Notes: generated by a model from the sequence alone, not told the origin. DNA of 10,868 nucleotides from CAZIOH01 sp964540815 (GCA_964540815.1 CAZIOH010000142.1:1-10868), one strand, 5' to 3'; counted from the stretch's first letter, positions 1-7,349 are shown. Numbers and translations are program-made.

Positions 1-595
1 CGCCGCCCGGTGCCTTGTCGGCGTCCTTCGATTCGCCGGTGAGCGCCGACTGGTCCACGGTCAGCGCCCCCGTGAGGAGCTTCACGTCCGCCGGAATGAC
101 GTCGCCGGGGCGCACGCGGACGATGTCGCCGGGGACCAACTCGCGCGCGGGGACGACTTGCCAGCTGGAGTCCCGACGGACGCGCGCGCTCACCTGCAGC
201 CGTCGTCTCAGGGCCGCGACGACACCCGCGGAGCGGCGATCCTGAACCAAGCTCAACACGGCGTTCACGACCAGCAGAGCGCTGACCACGCTCAGGTCCG
301 CATACTTCCGCAGCGCGGCCGATAGGACCAGAATCAGCTCCAGCATCCAGGCAGAGATTCCCCAGAACTTTCGGAGGAACGCCAGGATGGGGTGCGTTCG
401 TGCCGCGGCCACCTCGTTGTAGCCGCTCTCCTTCCGGCGGACATCCACCTCCGCGTGCGTGAGACCAGCGTCGGCGTCGACACGAAGCGCGGCCAGCGTG
501 TCCGGAACCGACGAGCTGGCGATGTCGGGAGCCGTGATGTCGTTAGACCTCGAGGCCAGCGTATCGGCCGCAGGTCGGTCGGTGGTCGTTTGCAT
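1..595 (-). CDS. P-type ATPase, P3A proton-efflux type (N-terminal part, runs off window)
   Basis: The first 198 residues of a cation-pumping P-type ATPase, reading leftward off the window edge. Visible in order: a variable N-terminal tail (about 1-30), a cation-transporter N-terminal domain (about 31-75, with DTLAALRVDADAGLT), two hydrophobic helices (about 78-95 and 101-117), then the actuator domain with PGDIVRVRPGDVIPAD (155-170) and the dephosphorylation motif TGES (186-189) inside DQSALTGES. The phosphorylation-site DKTGT and the nucleotide-binding domain would lie outside. The VVSALLVVNAVLSLVQD stretch and the DQSALTGES context fit the plasma-membrane H+-ATPase (PMA/P3A) class better than metal or K+ pumps, so proton export across the inner membrane is the likely role. 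The ATG at 595 has a GAGG about 10 bases upstream. The subclass is inferred from the N-terminus only; a Mg or Ca P-type pump is the main alternative. Confidence 0.88.
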   Translation of the reverse strand, partial: MQTTTDRPAADTLASRSNDITAPDIASSSVPDTLAALRVDADAGLTHAEVDVRRKESGYNEVAAARTHPILAFLRKFWGISAWMLELILVLSAALRKYADLSVVSALLVVNAVLSLVQDRRSAGVVAALRRRLQVSARVRRDSSWQVVPARELVPGDIVRVRPGDVIPADVKLLTGALTVDQSALTGESKDADKAPGG

Positions 596-921
596 GGAAG
601 ACGCGCCTCGCTCGTGGACCCTGGTATACGCCGGTTTACTCGCCCTCGCCTCTGCTCTGAGACGCACACGCTCGTCGTGGACCTCACTTGGGGCTGAGGA
701 CCGCGATGGATGAGCAATCAGGTGCTCTTCAGGTTCGAGGAGAACAGAAGGCGCACCCCCGAGCCGAACCCATGCGGACACGAGGGTGTCACGTCCCCGT
801 GGCCGCCAACGACGAATCGGTGTACGGTCGCCATCCAAGATGGACAGGAAGGGCGGGCCCCGTGACGGAGCCGGCGGTAGCCCCGGCGGTGGCCGTTGGG
901 CTGCGGGTGCGATCGGGGGTA
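596..921. other. Divergent intergenic region
   Basis: Spacer between the leftward ATPase gene and the rightward porin gene. It must hold both promoters. The porin reading frame stays open upstream to 688, but the residues there are low-complexity, Arg/Gly/Pro-rich and unlike a signal peptide or any domain, so I treat it as non-coding. No convincing -35/-10 pair was found; a TATACC at about 621-626 on the minus strand is a weak -10 candidate for the ATPase gene. Confidence 0.5.
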
Positions 922-2595
922 ATGGGGCGTGGGAAGGACGATGCTATTTCAGAACGTTGGACGAAAGGACCGTTCGTGCCTGGACTCATTCTGTTCGGAG
1001 GCGTTCCCACTGAACACCTCGGCATCAGTACGTTGAGCATTCTGGTTCTCACGATGGTCGCCCACCAGACCTTCGCCCAGCCGATGGCTGCCGCTGCCGG
1101 AGCCCGCGATTCCGACGCTGCTGCGGTTGTCGCGCCGAGAGCCACCGTCGACCCGGCGGCGGCCTTCCCCAATTCTCGTGACCTGCCGCAACCAGGCGTC
1201 GCTGAACTGTCCGAACGTGTGACCGAGGCAGAGCGAGCTACCCGGGTCGCTGGCGCTCGCATCGAACGTCTGGAGGAACAACTGGCGGTGAACGCGGCTG
1301 AAGCCCCTGCCAACTCCCCGCCATTGGTCACGGCGGACGAGAAGAACGGTTTCAGCCTTCGCAGTGGCGCTGGCGGGTTCGTTCTGAGAATTCACGGCCA
1401 GCTTCAGCTGGACGGTCGTTGGTTTCTGAACGACGGCGCACTGTCAGATGTGGCGGACACGTTTCTGGTCCGGCGGATGCGTCCGTCCATCGAGGGGACC
1501 CTGCTCAAGAGAGTGGAGTTCAAGTTCGTTCCGGATTTCGCGGGGGGGACCACCCAAGTGTTCGACGCCTACATCGATGTGCACCCCGTCGCTTGGCTGC
1601 GTTTCCGGGCCGGAAAGTTCAAGGCGCCACTCGGCCTCGAGCGTCTGCAGCAAGATCAGGATCTTCCCTTCATGGAGCGCGCGCTGACGCAGAATCTGAC
1701 CTCTCAACGAGATGTCGGTGTCTCGGCGTGGGGCGAGCTCTGGGGCGGAATTGTCACCTACAGCGTGGCAATCCTCAACGGCTCGCCCGACGGGATGCTA
1801 CAGGACGTCGACGCCAATCACGCCAAGGACTTCGCGGCTCGGCTCTTGATTCAGCCCTTCAAGGCTGAACCGGTCGATCGACTCGGCGCCCTCGGCCTTC
1901 ACCTTGGCTCGAGCACCGGCAATCGATTCGGACAACCGAACGCGCCGCAGCTCCCGAGCTTCAAGAGCGGGGGACAGAACACGTTCTTCACCTACTTGGC
2001 GCCGGTTGTCTCCGCCGCTCCCAACAGTGCCGGAATTCCGGTTGCTCACCAACGACAGTCTCGCCTCAATCCGGGGCTCTTCTACTACATCGGGCCGATC
2101 GGCCTGCTGAGCGAGTACGTGTGGTCTCGTCAAGAAGTGCAAATGGGCAACACGACGGCCACGCTCACCAACCAGGCGGTCCATGGCACCATATCAGTCG
2201 TGGTTGGCGGAAAGAACGGATTCGACGGCGCCACTCCGGCGAAGAGCCTGGATTCGGCGGGTGGAACGTGGGGTGCCCTCGAAATCGCCGCGCGCTGGAA
2301 CTATCTGAAGGTCGACGATGCGGCGTTTGGCAGTCCCGCGGACGCGACGGTCACCGTCTTCGCTGACAAGAAGAAGAGCGCGAGCCAGGCCCACGGGTGG
2401 GCCGTCGCCCTCACGTACATTCCGAGTCGTATGGTCCGGTTCACGGTCAATTTCGAACGGACGACCTTCACCGACGGCTCCTCGGTGTCCAAGACGGTTA
2501 TCGATCCGACGACCATGACAACAACCACCACCACGTCGGTGGTCGATCGAAGAACCGAGAATGCTCTACTGGCGCGGTCCCAAGTATATTTTTGA
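922..2595 (+). CDS. Outer-membrane porin, phosphate-selective O/P family (OprO/OprP-like)
   Basis: Probable trimeric beta-barrel channel of the outer membrane for anions such as phosphate or polyphosphate (family knowledge; substrate not proven). From ATG 922 it has 557 residues. Seen: a basic start (MGRGKDD), a hydrophobic segment GISTLSILVLTMVA and a likely cleavage site after T-F-A. An Ala-rich linker follows, then a short coiled coil (about 93-126, heptad-like ELSERVTEAERATR...RIERLEEQL). The barrel starts near residue 144 (FSLRSGAGGFVLRIHGQLQLD) and contains the family-typical AGKFKAPLGLERLQ (about 230-243). The last residues are QVYF: a C-terminal Phe is the usual BAM recognition signal. 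Start choice is uncertain: GTG 976 has a better ribosome site (AAAGGA, 6 bases away) but leaves a signal peptide without positive charge. The longer frame back to 688 looks non-coding. Divergent from the ATPase gene and probably monocistronic. Confidence 0.87.
   Translation: MGRGKDDAISERWTKGPFVPGLILFGGVPTEHLGISTLSILVLTMVAHQTFAQPMAAAAGARDSDAAAVVAPRATVDPAAAFPNSRDLPQPGVAELSERVTEAERATRVAGARIERLEEQLAVNAAEAPANSPPLVTADEKNGFSLRSGAGGFVLRIHGQLQLDGRWFLNDGALSDVADTFLVRRMRPSIEGTLLKRVEFKFVPDFAGGTTQVFDAYIDVHPVAWLRFRAGKFKAPLGLERLQQDQDLPFMERALTQNLTSQRDVGVSAWGELWGGIVTYSVAILNGSPDGMLQDVDANHAKDFAARLLIQPFKAEPVDRLGALGLHLGSSTGNRFGQPNAPQLPSFKSGGQNTFFTYLAPVVSAAPNSAGIPVAHQRQSRLNPGLFYYIGPIGLLSEYVWSRQEVQMGNTTATLTNQAVHGTISVVVGGKNGFDGATPAKSLDSAGGTWGALEIAARWNYLKVDDAAFGSPADATVTVFADKKKSASQAHGWAVALTYIPSRMVRFTVNFERTTFTDGSSVSKTVIDPTTMTTTTTTSVVDRRTENALLARSQVYF
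965..969 (+). promoter_or_regulatory. Possible ribosome binding site for alternative GTG start at 976
   Basis: AAGGA lies 6 bases before an in-frame GTG at 976. It is better spaced than the GGGGG that precedes ATG 922 by only 2 bases. It would give a porin precursor of 539 residues whose signal peptide starts PGLILFGGVPTEH and lacks a basic n-region. The two start options cannot be settled from the sequence. Confidence 0.35.
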
Positions 2596-2628
2596 GTTGT
2601 CGACGCGCCACCCGGGATTTCGTTGCAG

Positions 2629-2656
2629 GTGGGGGCCGCTTGGCTGGCGCCCCCAC
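2629..2656. terminator. Hairpin between convergent genes (putative bidirectional terminator)
   Basis: Perfect 8-bp inverted repeat GTGGGGGC / GCCCCCAC with a 12-base loop. It lies 34 bases after the porin stop and 63 bases beyond the stop of the leftward Gly-rich gene. No T-run follows on either strand, as is common in high-GC genomes. The position between two converging stop codons is the main support. Confidence 0.55.
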
Positions 2657-2718
2657 GCTGGATCTGATCACGGCGACCAGAAAGACTCTCTGATAGCGTC
2701 GAAGTTGGCTTTCGATGG

Positions 2719-3489
2719 TCAGGGCATCCTGCGGGCGATCGCCACCCGGAAGAATGTGCCGCCCCAATCTGCACACGTCCGCGGCGCTTCAGCCTGAAGC
2801 CGGGTGCCGTCGTTGAAGACTCGGAATGCACCTACGTCGAGGGCTTGCCCCTGGCCAATGGTCACCATCGTGGCGCCGTCGAAAGCGAGCAGCGCATTCT
2901 GCGACAGGAGTCCGCACGTCTCCGCGGTCGAGCACAGTGCCGCGCCGATCGCCAGCGGCACCGGCGGCGCGGCAAGGCTGTCTTCGGCGGTCGACATGTA
3001 GAGGGCCGTGAGACCGTTCCTGGTGATGGTCAGGGTCAGTCCGAATTGAAAACCAGGCGAGCGGGCGACATTGACGTCGATCAAATCGCCCACCGCCAAG
3101 GGAAGCGGCAGCCCGCCCAGGCTCACGACGACGTGGGCAACCTGGCCCCCGGCCACCACAACTCCCACGTCCTGCGAGCCTGCGGTGGCGCCGGCGACGA
3201 TGCTGACCACGGTGCCTGACCCCGTTGCCGCCTGCCAGTTCGTCACTGGAGTCCAGGTCGAACACTCCGGCGTCCCCGTCCCCGCGCCGGCGGCCCCAGC
3301 ACTGCCATCCCGACCACCTGGTTGAGCGCCGCCGCCCCCTCCCGTTGGGGCAACCACCCCGCCCGAGCCACCTCCCACGGCGCCTCGACCCCCGGCGCTC
3401 TCAACGCCACCAGGGGACGGCGGTGAAGCTGCCATCCGCTCACGAGTGGTGAGCGTTGCCACGAGACAGATCGCGCGGGACAGGTTCAT
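2719..3489 (-). CDS. Gly-rich, probably exported protein of unknown function
   Basis: A 256-residue protein I do not recognise. Residues 1-18 (MNLSRAICLVATLTTRER) contain only a short hydrophobic core, a poor signal peptide. Residues 27-72 are a low-complexity Gly/Ala linker (GGGSGGVVAPTGGGGG and similar). The remaining 185 residues form one compact-looking domain rich in alternating hydrophobic residues, so probably beta-sheet. It has four cysteines (76, 186, 192, 239) that could form two disulphides outside the cytoplasm. The pattern 'export signal, Gly linker, Cys-paired beta domain' is common among myxobacterial surface proteins (knowledge plus inference). Upstream of ATG 3489 there is no clear ribosome site; an alternative ATG is at 3435. 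The weak leader may mean the true N-terminus was lost or shifted in frame. It converges with the porin gene and is divergent from the MFS gene. Confidence 0.7.
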   Translation of the reverse strand: MNLSRAICLVATLTTRERMAASPPSPGGVESAGGRGAVGGGSGGVVAPTGGGGGAQPGGRDGSAGAAGAGTGTPECSTWTPVTNWQAATGSGTVVSIVAGATAGSQDVGVVVAGGQVAHVVVSLGGLPLPLAVGDLIDVNVARSPGFQFGLTLTITRNGLTALYMSTAEDSLAAPPVPLAIGAALCSTAETCGLLSQNALLAFDGATMVTIGQGQALDVGAFRVFNDGTRLQAEAPRTCADWGGTFFRVAIARRMP

Positions 3490-3661
3490 TGGGAAAGCTT
3501 CGCGTGGAGCATCACTTGCCCATCATTGCAAGCCTCATTCCGCCGGCGATCAATCAAGCGGGGCGCTCTGCCTACGCCCGCAGGCACCGCGAGACGGGAT
3601 GCCTGCCAATCCTGTCGCGATCCCGTCGTCGCCGACAGCGAGGCTGTTATCCAGCTTGCGC

Positions 3662-4942
3662 ATGGCTCGCGAGCTCCCCCGATTCGACCAGTCAGGTCCT
3701 GGTCCTCGTCCGAGCCGATGGTGGAGCATCGGATGCGCTCTATCGCCGTCGTTCAGGACGCGGCATCATCGCGTCGAGGTGCTTGGCTTCCCCGCGACGT
3801 TCTGGTGGCTGTGGATCGGCATGCTGGTGAACCGGCTGGGCGGGTTCGTGTACGCCTTCCTCGCACTGTATCTGACGGCCAGTCGTGGATTCTCGGCTGG
3901 GCAGGCCGGTCTGGTCGTCGCGCTCTATGGGCTTGGCCAGACGCTGGCCGCGCCCATCGGAGGCGTGCTCGCCGATCGAATCGGCCGGCGCGCCACCATC
4001 TTGCTCGGCACGCTCGGCGGTGCGACCGCGATGCTGCAGCTGGGATTCGCCACCCACACCCTTCACATCATCCTGTCGGTCGCACTGCTCGGCCTGGTCG
4101 GGGAGCTGTACCGCCCCGCGGTGCAGGCCAGCATCGCGGATCTGGTCCCTCCCGCCGAACGGACCCGCGCCTTCGGGTACCTGTACTGGGGCATCAACCT
4201 CGGCTGGGCCTTCGCGGCGTCGGTGGCCGGTCTGGTGGCGGGCTGGAGCTTCCTCGGATTGTTCGTGGCCGACGCCGTCACCACGCTGATCTTCGGCGCG
4301 ATCATATTCCTTCGGGTGCCAGAGACCCGTCCCCATCACGCCACTACCGCCCGGAGAGGCATTCGACGGGACCTCCTGGCGCCGTTCCGGGACGGGAGAC
4401 TGACCGGGTTCCTCGGCATCCAGTTTCTGGTCGTCCTGGTGTTCATGCAGTCGCCGGTTGCGCTGTCCCTCGACATGCGCGCCCACGGCCTCTCGGCGCG
4501 CACGTTCGGATTCCTGGTCGCCCTCAACGGCGTGCTCATCGTGGTGTTCCAGCCACTCGGGATGCGGATCCTCGGACGCGCCCACTCCTCGAATCGGGCA
4601 CTGGCGCTGGCTGCCGTCTTGACCGGCGTCGGATTCGGGGTGAACGGCCTGGCCGGAGGCTGGCCGGTCTACGCTCTGTCGGTCGCGCTGTGGTCGGCTG
4701 GCGAGATCGTGTTCTCGAGCGTGGTGCCCGCCGTGATCGCCGAGCTGTCTCCCCCCAGCTTGCGCGGCGGTTATCAGGGAGTCAACAACCTGAGCTGGGG
4801 GGTGGCCACCTGCGCGGCGCCGATCCTCGGGGGCGCCGTGCTGGGGCACCTCGGCGCACGGGTGCTTTGGGGTGGCTGCGCGGCCACCGGGCTGGTGGCC
4901 GCGGCCCTCCACCTCGGCTTGCCAGATCGGTCCAAGAGATAG
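3662..4942 (+). CDS. MFS transporter, drug-efflux (DHA1/MdtH-like) type
   Basis: Inner-membrane secondary transporter, probably a proton-coupled exporter. The core starts with GFPATFWWLWIGMLVNRLGGF, the usual first helix of this MFS group. The signature loop 2-3 motif GGVLADRIGRR is at about residues 100-110 from ATG 3662. The rest shows alternating hydrophobic helices with a central Arg/His-rich loop around PETRPHHATTARRGIRR separating two six-helix halves. It ends LPDRSKR before TAG 4942. Length from ATG 3662 is 426 residues, near the normal 390-420. The start is uncertain: GTG 3779, just before LGFPATFWWLW, would give 387 residues and fit family N-termini better, while the open frame reaching back to 3446 overlaps the leftward gene and looks non-coding. 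No strong ribosome site marks any option. Substrate unknown. It stands alone between oppositely oriented neighbours. Confidence 0.85.
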   Translation: MARELPRFDQSGPGPRPSRWWSIGCALSPSFRTRHHRVEVLGFPATFWWLWIGMLVNRLGGFVYAFLALYLTASRGFSAGQAGLVVALYGLGQTLAAPIGGVLADRIGRRATILLGTLGGATAMLQLGFATHTLHIILSVALLGLVGELYRPAVQASIADLVPPAERTRAFGYLYWGINLGWAFAASVAGLVAGWSFLGLFVADAVTTLIFGAIIFLRVPETRPHHATTARRGIRRDLLAPFRDGRLTGFLGIQFLVVLVFMQSPVALSLDMRAHGLSARTFGFLVALNGVLIVVFQPLGMRILGRAHSSNRALALAAVLTGVGFGVNGLAGGWPVYALSVALWSAGEIVFSSVVPAVIAELSPPSLRGGYQGVNNLSWGVATCAAPILGGAVLGHLGARVLWGGCAATGLVAAALHLGLPDRSKR

Positions 4943-5235
4943 GTCTTCGCGAGTCGAACCGAGGAGGGCGGGAGCGCGAGCGAGCCGCCGCGTGACGGCG
5001 CATTCTCGAAGAAGGCGACGGTGGTGCGGCCAATTTCGCGCTTCAGGCCGGTTCGGAGGGGGTCGCGGATCTTCGTGTACCCCCGGCCAGGTGAAGACGA
5101 CAGGTCCTCTCCGTCCTGCAGCGGCCGGTGGGCGTCATGGGAATCGGCCGGCGCCCGGGCGAATCGAAAGACGCCATGGCTCGAGCATGGCGCACCATGG
5201 CCTGGTTCGCGAAGAGTCGGGCCATGGGTCATCCG
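4943..5235. other. Convergent spacer, no gene recognised
   Basis: 293 bases between the stop codons of the two transporters. All frames give Arg/Pro/Ser-rich peptides without recognisable motifs. A peptide read on the minus strand at about 4990-5090 (YTKIRDPLRTGLKREIGRTT) looks less random than the rest but matches no family I know. Short palindromes occur at 5172-5192 and around 5239-5248 (TGCCGCGGCA). Confidence 0.5.
5172..5192. terminator. Hairpin between convergent transporter genes
   Basis: Perfect 7-bp inverted repeat CGCCATG / CATGGCG around a GCTCGAG loop, itself containing the CTCGAG palindrome. It sits about 45 bases past the stop of the leftward permease and about 230 bases past the stop of the rightward one. 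No T-tract. A terminator role for the leftward gene is inferred from position only. Confidence 0.3.
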
Positions 5236-6603
5236 TCATGCCGCGGCACGCGACCGCTTCGTCTCATCCAGCTGATGGAAAGGGACGAAGATCGTGGCCA
5301 GGAGCGACGGCGCCGCCGCGACGAGGACGATCACGAAGAACCACTGATAGCCGACCGCCTTCTGGAGGTAGCCGCTCACGGCGCCCGTGAGCAACATGCA
5401 GGCGCCCATGAGCGCGGTGGCAAACGTGTAGTGTGCCGTCTTGTACGGGCCGGGGGCCACCTGCTGCATCATGTAAATCATGTGACCCACGGCGCCGATC
5501 CCCCACCCGAGCTTCTCCACCGTCACGATCACCGTGATGAGCGCCGTGCTGGTCGGCAAGGTCTGGCTCAGCACAAGGAACGTCACGTTGGGGACGTTGA
5601 GGCAGAGGCAGAGGATGAGCAGCGTCTTTTGCAAGCCGGCGCGCGAGACGAGCCAGCCGCCCATCAACGAGCCGACGATGAAGGCCGCGCTCCCAAACGT
5701 GCCATAGATGTAACCAAAGGTCTGGTTCGACAGGCCGAGCCCGTGGTGATCGCGGCCGTCGATCATGAACAGCGGGCCCATCTTGTCGAGCAGGCCGTAG
5801 CCGAACCGGTAGAAAAACGCGAACGCGATCATCGGCCAGATGCCCTTCTTCTGGAAGAAGGTGGTGAAGGCGTTGCCGAAGGTCCGCGCCGCCTCGGCGA
5901 AGCCCTTCGGCGCATCCTGCGCCTTCGCGCCCGGCGGCAGGACCCGGCCATGGTAGATGCCCGCGACGAATATCAGCCCTGCGATGGCCAGCATGATCGC
6001 CATCCACGCGGTCGCCCAGCTTCCGGTGCGATCGTGCAGAAGCCCGCTCACGGTAACGAACGGCCCCTGCGCCAGAAGGAACCCAGCGTTCCAGCACATG
6101 CTCTGGAAGCCGAGATACTTGGCCTGATCCTTTGGCGTCAGGGTCGTCACGTAGACGCCGTCGGAGGCGACGTCCTGCGTGGCGCCCAGCACCGCCGTCA
6201 CAGCGACGAGGATCAGCACCGGACCGAACCAGCTGGTCCCAGGCAGTCTGAGAGACAAAGCGATCCCCGCGATGGCGACCGCCAGCGCGAACTGCATCAG
6301 GACGACGAAGAACTTCTTGGTCTTGTAGAGCTCGAGGAGCGGCGCCCAGACGAACTTGAAGGTGTACGGAAACCCCACGATGCTCGACCAGAGGGCCGCC
6401 CTCTCGTTCTCCATCCCCATGTTCTTGAACATGATGTTGGCGACGCTACCGGCCGTGACGTAGATGAGCCCCATCGCGAGGTAGCTCGACGGAACCCACA
6501 GGAAGGGGTTCCTGTAGGGTGGGGCGTCGCCCGCGGCAACTGGCCCGGTGGCTGGGATGGGCTGGGCGCTCGGAGCGGTGGGGGCGGGAATGACGGGGGC
6601 CAT
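5236..6603 (-). CDS. AmpG-like permease (PAT family, MFS)
   Basis: Integral inner-membrane transporter of 455 residues related to AmpG, which imports cell-wall muropeptides, and to the wider peptide/acetyl-CoA/muropeptide (PAT) family. Seen: a 30-residue Pro/Ala-rich cytoplasmic tail, then about 12 hydrophobic helices beginning at LWVPSSYLAMGLIYVTAG. The motif FKFVWAPLLELY (82-93) matches the AmpG 'KFLWAPLVDRY' signature. ATQDVASDGVYV (141-152) matches the 'TQDIAxDA' signature. A central basic loop around HGRVLPPGAKAQDAPKG joins the halves. ATG 6603 has AGGA (6611-6614, minus strand) 7 bases upstream, a good ribosome site. No peptidoglycan-recycling gene or beta-lactamase lies beside it here, so muropeptide uptake is not confirmed; in several phyla such permeases accompany sugar or glycan use. 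The extended Pro/Ala N-terminus is unusual for AmpG. Confidence 0.85.
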   Translation of the reverse strand: MAPVIPAPTAPSAQPIPATGPVAAGDAPPYRNPFLWVPSSYLAMGLIYVTAGSVANIMFKNMGMENERAALWSSIVGFPYTFKFVWAPLLELYKTKKFFVVLMQFALAVAIAGIALSLRLPGTSWFGPVLILVAVTAVLGATQDVASDGVYVTTLTPKDQAKYLGFQSMCWNAGFLLAQGPFVTVSGLLHDRTGSWATAWMAIMLAIAGLIFVAGIYHGRVLPPGAKAQDAPKGFAEAARTFGNAFTTFFQKKGIWPMIAFAFFYRFGYGLLDKMGPLFMIDGRDHHGLGLSNQTFGYIYGTFGSAAFIVGSLMGGWLVSRAGLQKTLLILCLCLNVPNVTFLVLSQTLPTSTALITVIVTVEKLGWGIGAVGHMIYMMQQVAPGPYKTAHYTFATALMGACMLLTGAVSGYLQKAVGYQWFFVIVLVAAAPSLLATIFVPFHQLDETKRSRAAA

Positions 6604-6610
6604 CGGGGAA

Positions 6611-6614
6611 TCCT
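6611..6614 (-). promoter_or_regulatory. Ribosome binding site of the AmpG-like gene
   Basis: AGGA on the minus strand, 7 bases before ATG 6603. It supports this start and with it the Pro/Ala-rich N-terminal tail. Confidence 0.6.
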
Positions 6615-6943
6615 AGTTCGTCCGGCCGCGCCGGTCTCCATGATGTGGCTCCGAGCGGGATGGTCCCGGACTTGGCGAATACGACGGCGGCCACGGGTGG
6701 CCGAGGCGGAGGAGGCGGGGCGGGGCCGCCAGGCAAGGACTCGCCTTGCGAGTGGGTGTTCCCGGATCCTTCCGCGCCAGCGGTGGATCTGCGGGGCGGA
6801 GCGTGCGGGGGGCACGTCCTTGGCCGGGGAGCCGGTTGCGCTATTCCGATCAATTACGTCGAGCAGCAGCGTGCCGCCTTCCGCCCTGCGAAAGAAGCCG
6901 CGCGCGGCGCGGTCAGCGCCGGTGACGGCGCCCCGGCGGTACC

Positions 6944-7066
6944 CGAAGAGCCGATCTGCTCGGGCGGCTCTATGGACTCACGGTGAAGCTCCCACCCCTC
7001 CGTCACCGGCGGGAGGACGTACCGACCCTGTTCCTCGACCTGAGCAAAGGACTTTTGACCCAGGCC
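6944..7066 (+). pseudogene. Fragment of a sigma-54-dependent activator (AAA+ domain)
   Basis: Reading from 6944 in one frame gives RADLLGRLYGLTVKLPPLRH, continuing REDVPTLF and about 12 more residues. This closely follows the 'F-R-x-DLL-x-RL...LPPLRERREDI-x-L' region of NtrC/FHA-type enhancer-binding proteins, in the AAA+ domain after the sensor I region. An in-frame stop lies just upstream (6923-6925), and neither the Walker A, GAFTGA nor Walker B parts, nor the downstream WPGNVREL or DNA-binding helix, are present in any frame nearby. It is therefore a remnant of roughly 40 codons, not a working gene. The identification rests on this motif only. Confidence 0.6.
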
Positions 7067-7167
7067 TTCCCTCTCCGGGCCCCTCACCACGGCCACCACG
7101 CGCTGGCGTCATCGATCACCAGGTACGCGAAGTTATCCTCGAGACGGGGAACCGCCAGGATACCCAT
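7010..7167 (-). pseudogene. Fragment of glyoxalase II (hydroxyacylglutathione hydrolase), frameshifted
   Basis: From ATG 7167 the minus strand reads MGILAVPRLEDNFAYLVIDD, the typical start of glyoxalase II-type metallo-beta-lactamase-fold hydrolases ('PVLEDNYAYLVID'). That frame stops at 7084-7086 (ASAWWPW-stop). One base over, the neighbouring frame continues VVAVVRGPEREG (from about 7100), which resembles the expected 'AAVVDPxEPE' strand, so a single frameshift appears to have broken the gene. The metal-binding THxHxDH motif that should follow about 20 residues later is absent, and from about 7066 the DNA instead reads as the activator fragment on the other strand. Non-functional remnant; extent of the left end is approximate. 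Confidence 0.6.
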
Positions 7168-7181
7168 GCTCGGCGTGCCCG

Positions 7182-7349
7182 TCATCGGTGATCCGATCGA
7201 GCCCGCCGCGCGCTCGATGCCGGCGATGTCGACTTGGTCACTTCGAGCATCGCCGACGCCCCGCGCGGCCCGATGCCCGGCATTGCCGCGAAGAATTCCT
7301 GCAACGGAGCGATGCCGCCAGCCGACCCGCCGAGCCCCACAATCGGCAT
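7182..7349 (-). pseudogene. Fragment of a CheB-type methylesterase domain
   Basis: From ATG 7349 the minus strand encodes 55 residues. The first 25 contain PIVGLGGSAGG and LQEFFAAMPG, matching the start of the CheB catalytic domain ('VGIGASAGGLEALxxFFxAMP'), which demethylates chemoreceptors or, in CheB-CheR fusions, acts in signalling systems. The catalytic Ser lies in the SAGG motif. After MPGIG the similarity ends: the expected FVVVQHL with the second catalytic residue is missing, and the frame stops at 7182-7184. It is a broken piece, with no CheR or chemotaxis gene beside it in this window. Confidence 0.62.

Noticed and set aside
688..921. N-terminal extension of the porin frame
   Set aside because: Residues are Arg/Gly/Pro-rich, contain no leader and would place a signal peptide about 80 residues inside the protein.
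3740..4912. A 390-codon open frame on the minus strand
   Set aside because: Antisense to the MFS transporter, hydrophilic and motif-free; shadow frame.
3526..4995. A 489-codon plus-strand frame overlapping the MFS gene
   Set aside because: Arg/Pro-rich out-of-frame reading of the transporter; the membrane helices and the DRxGRR motif are in the other frame.
5128..7191. A 687-codon open frame on the plus strand
   Set aside because: It runs opposite the AmpG-like permease with Arg/His/Glu-rich composition and no motif; it is the antisense shadow of a real gene in high-GC DNA.
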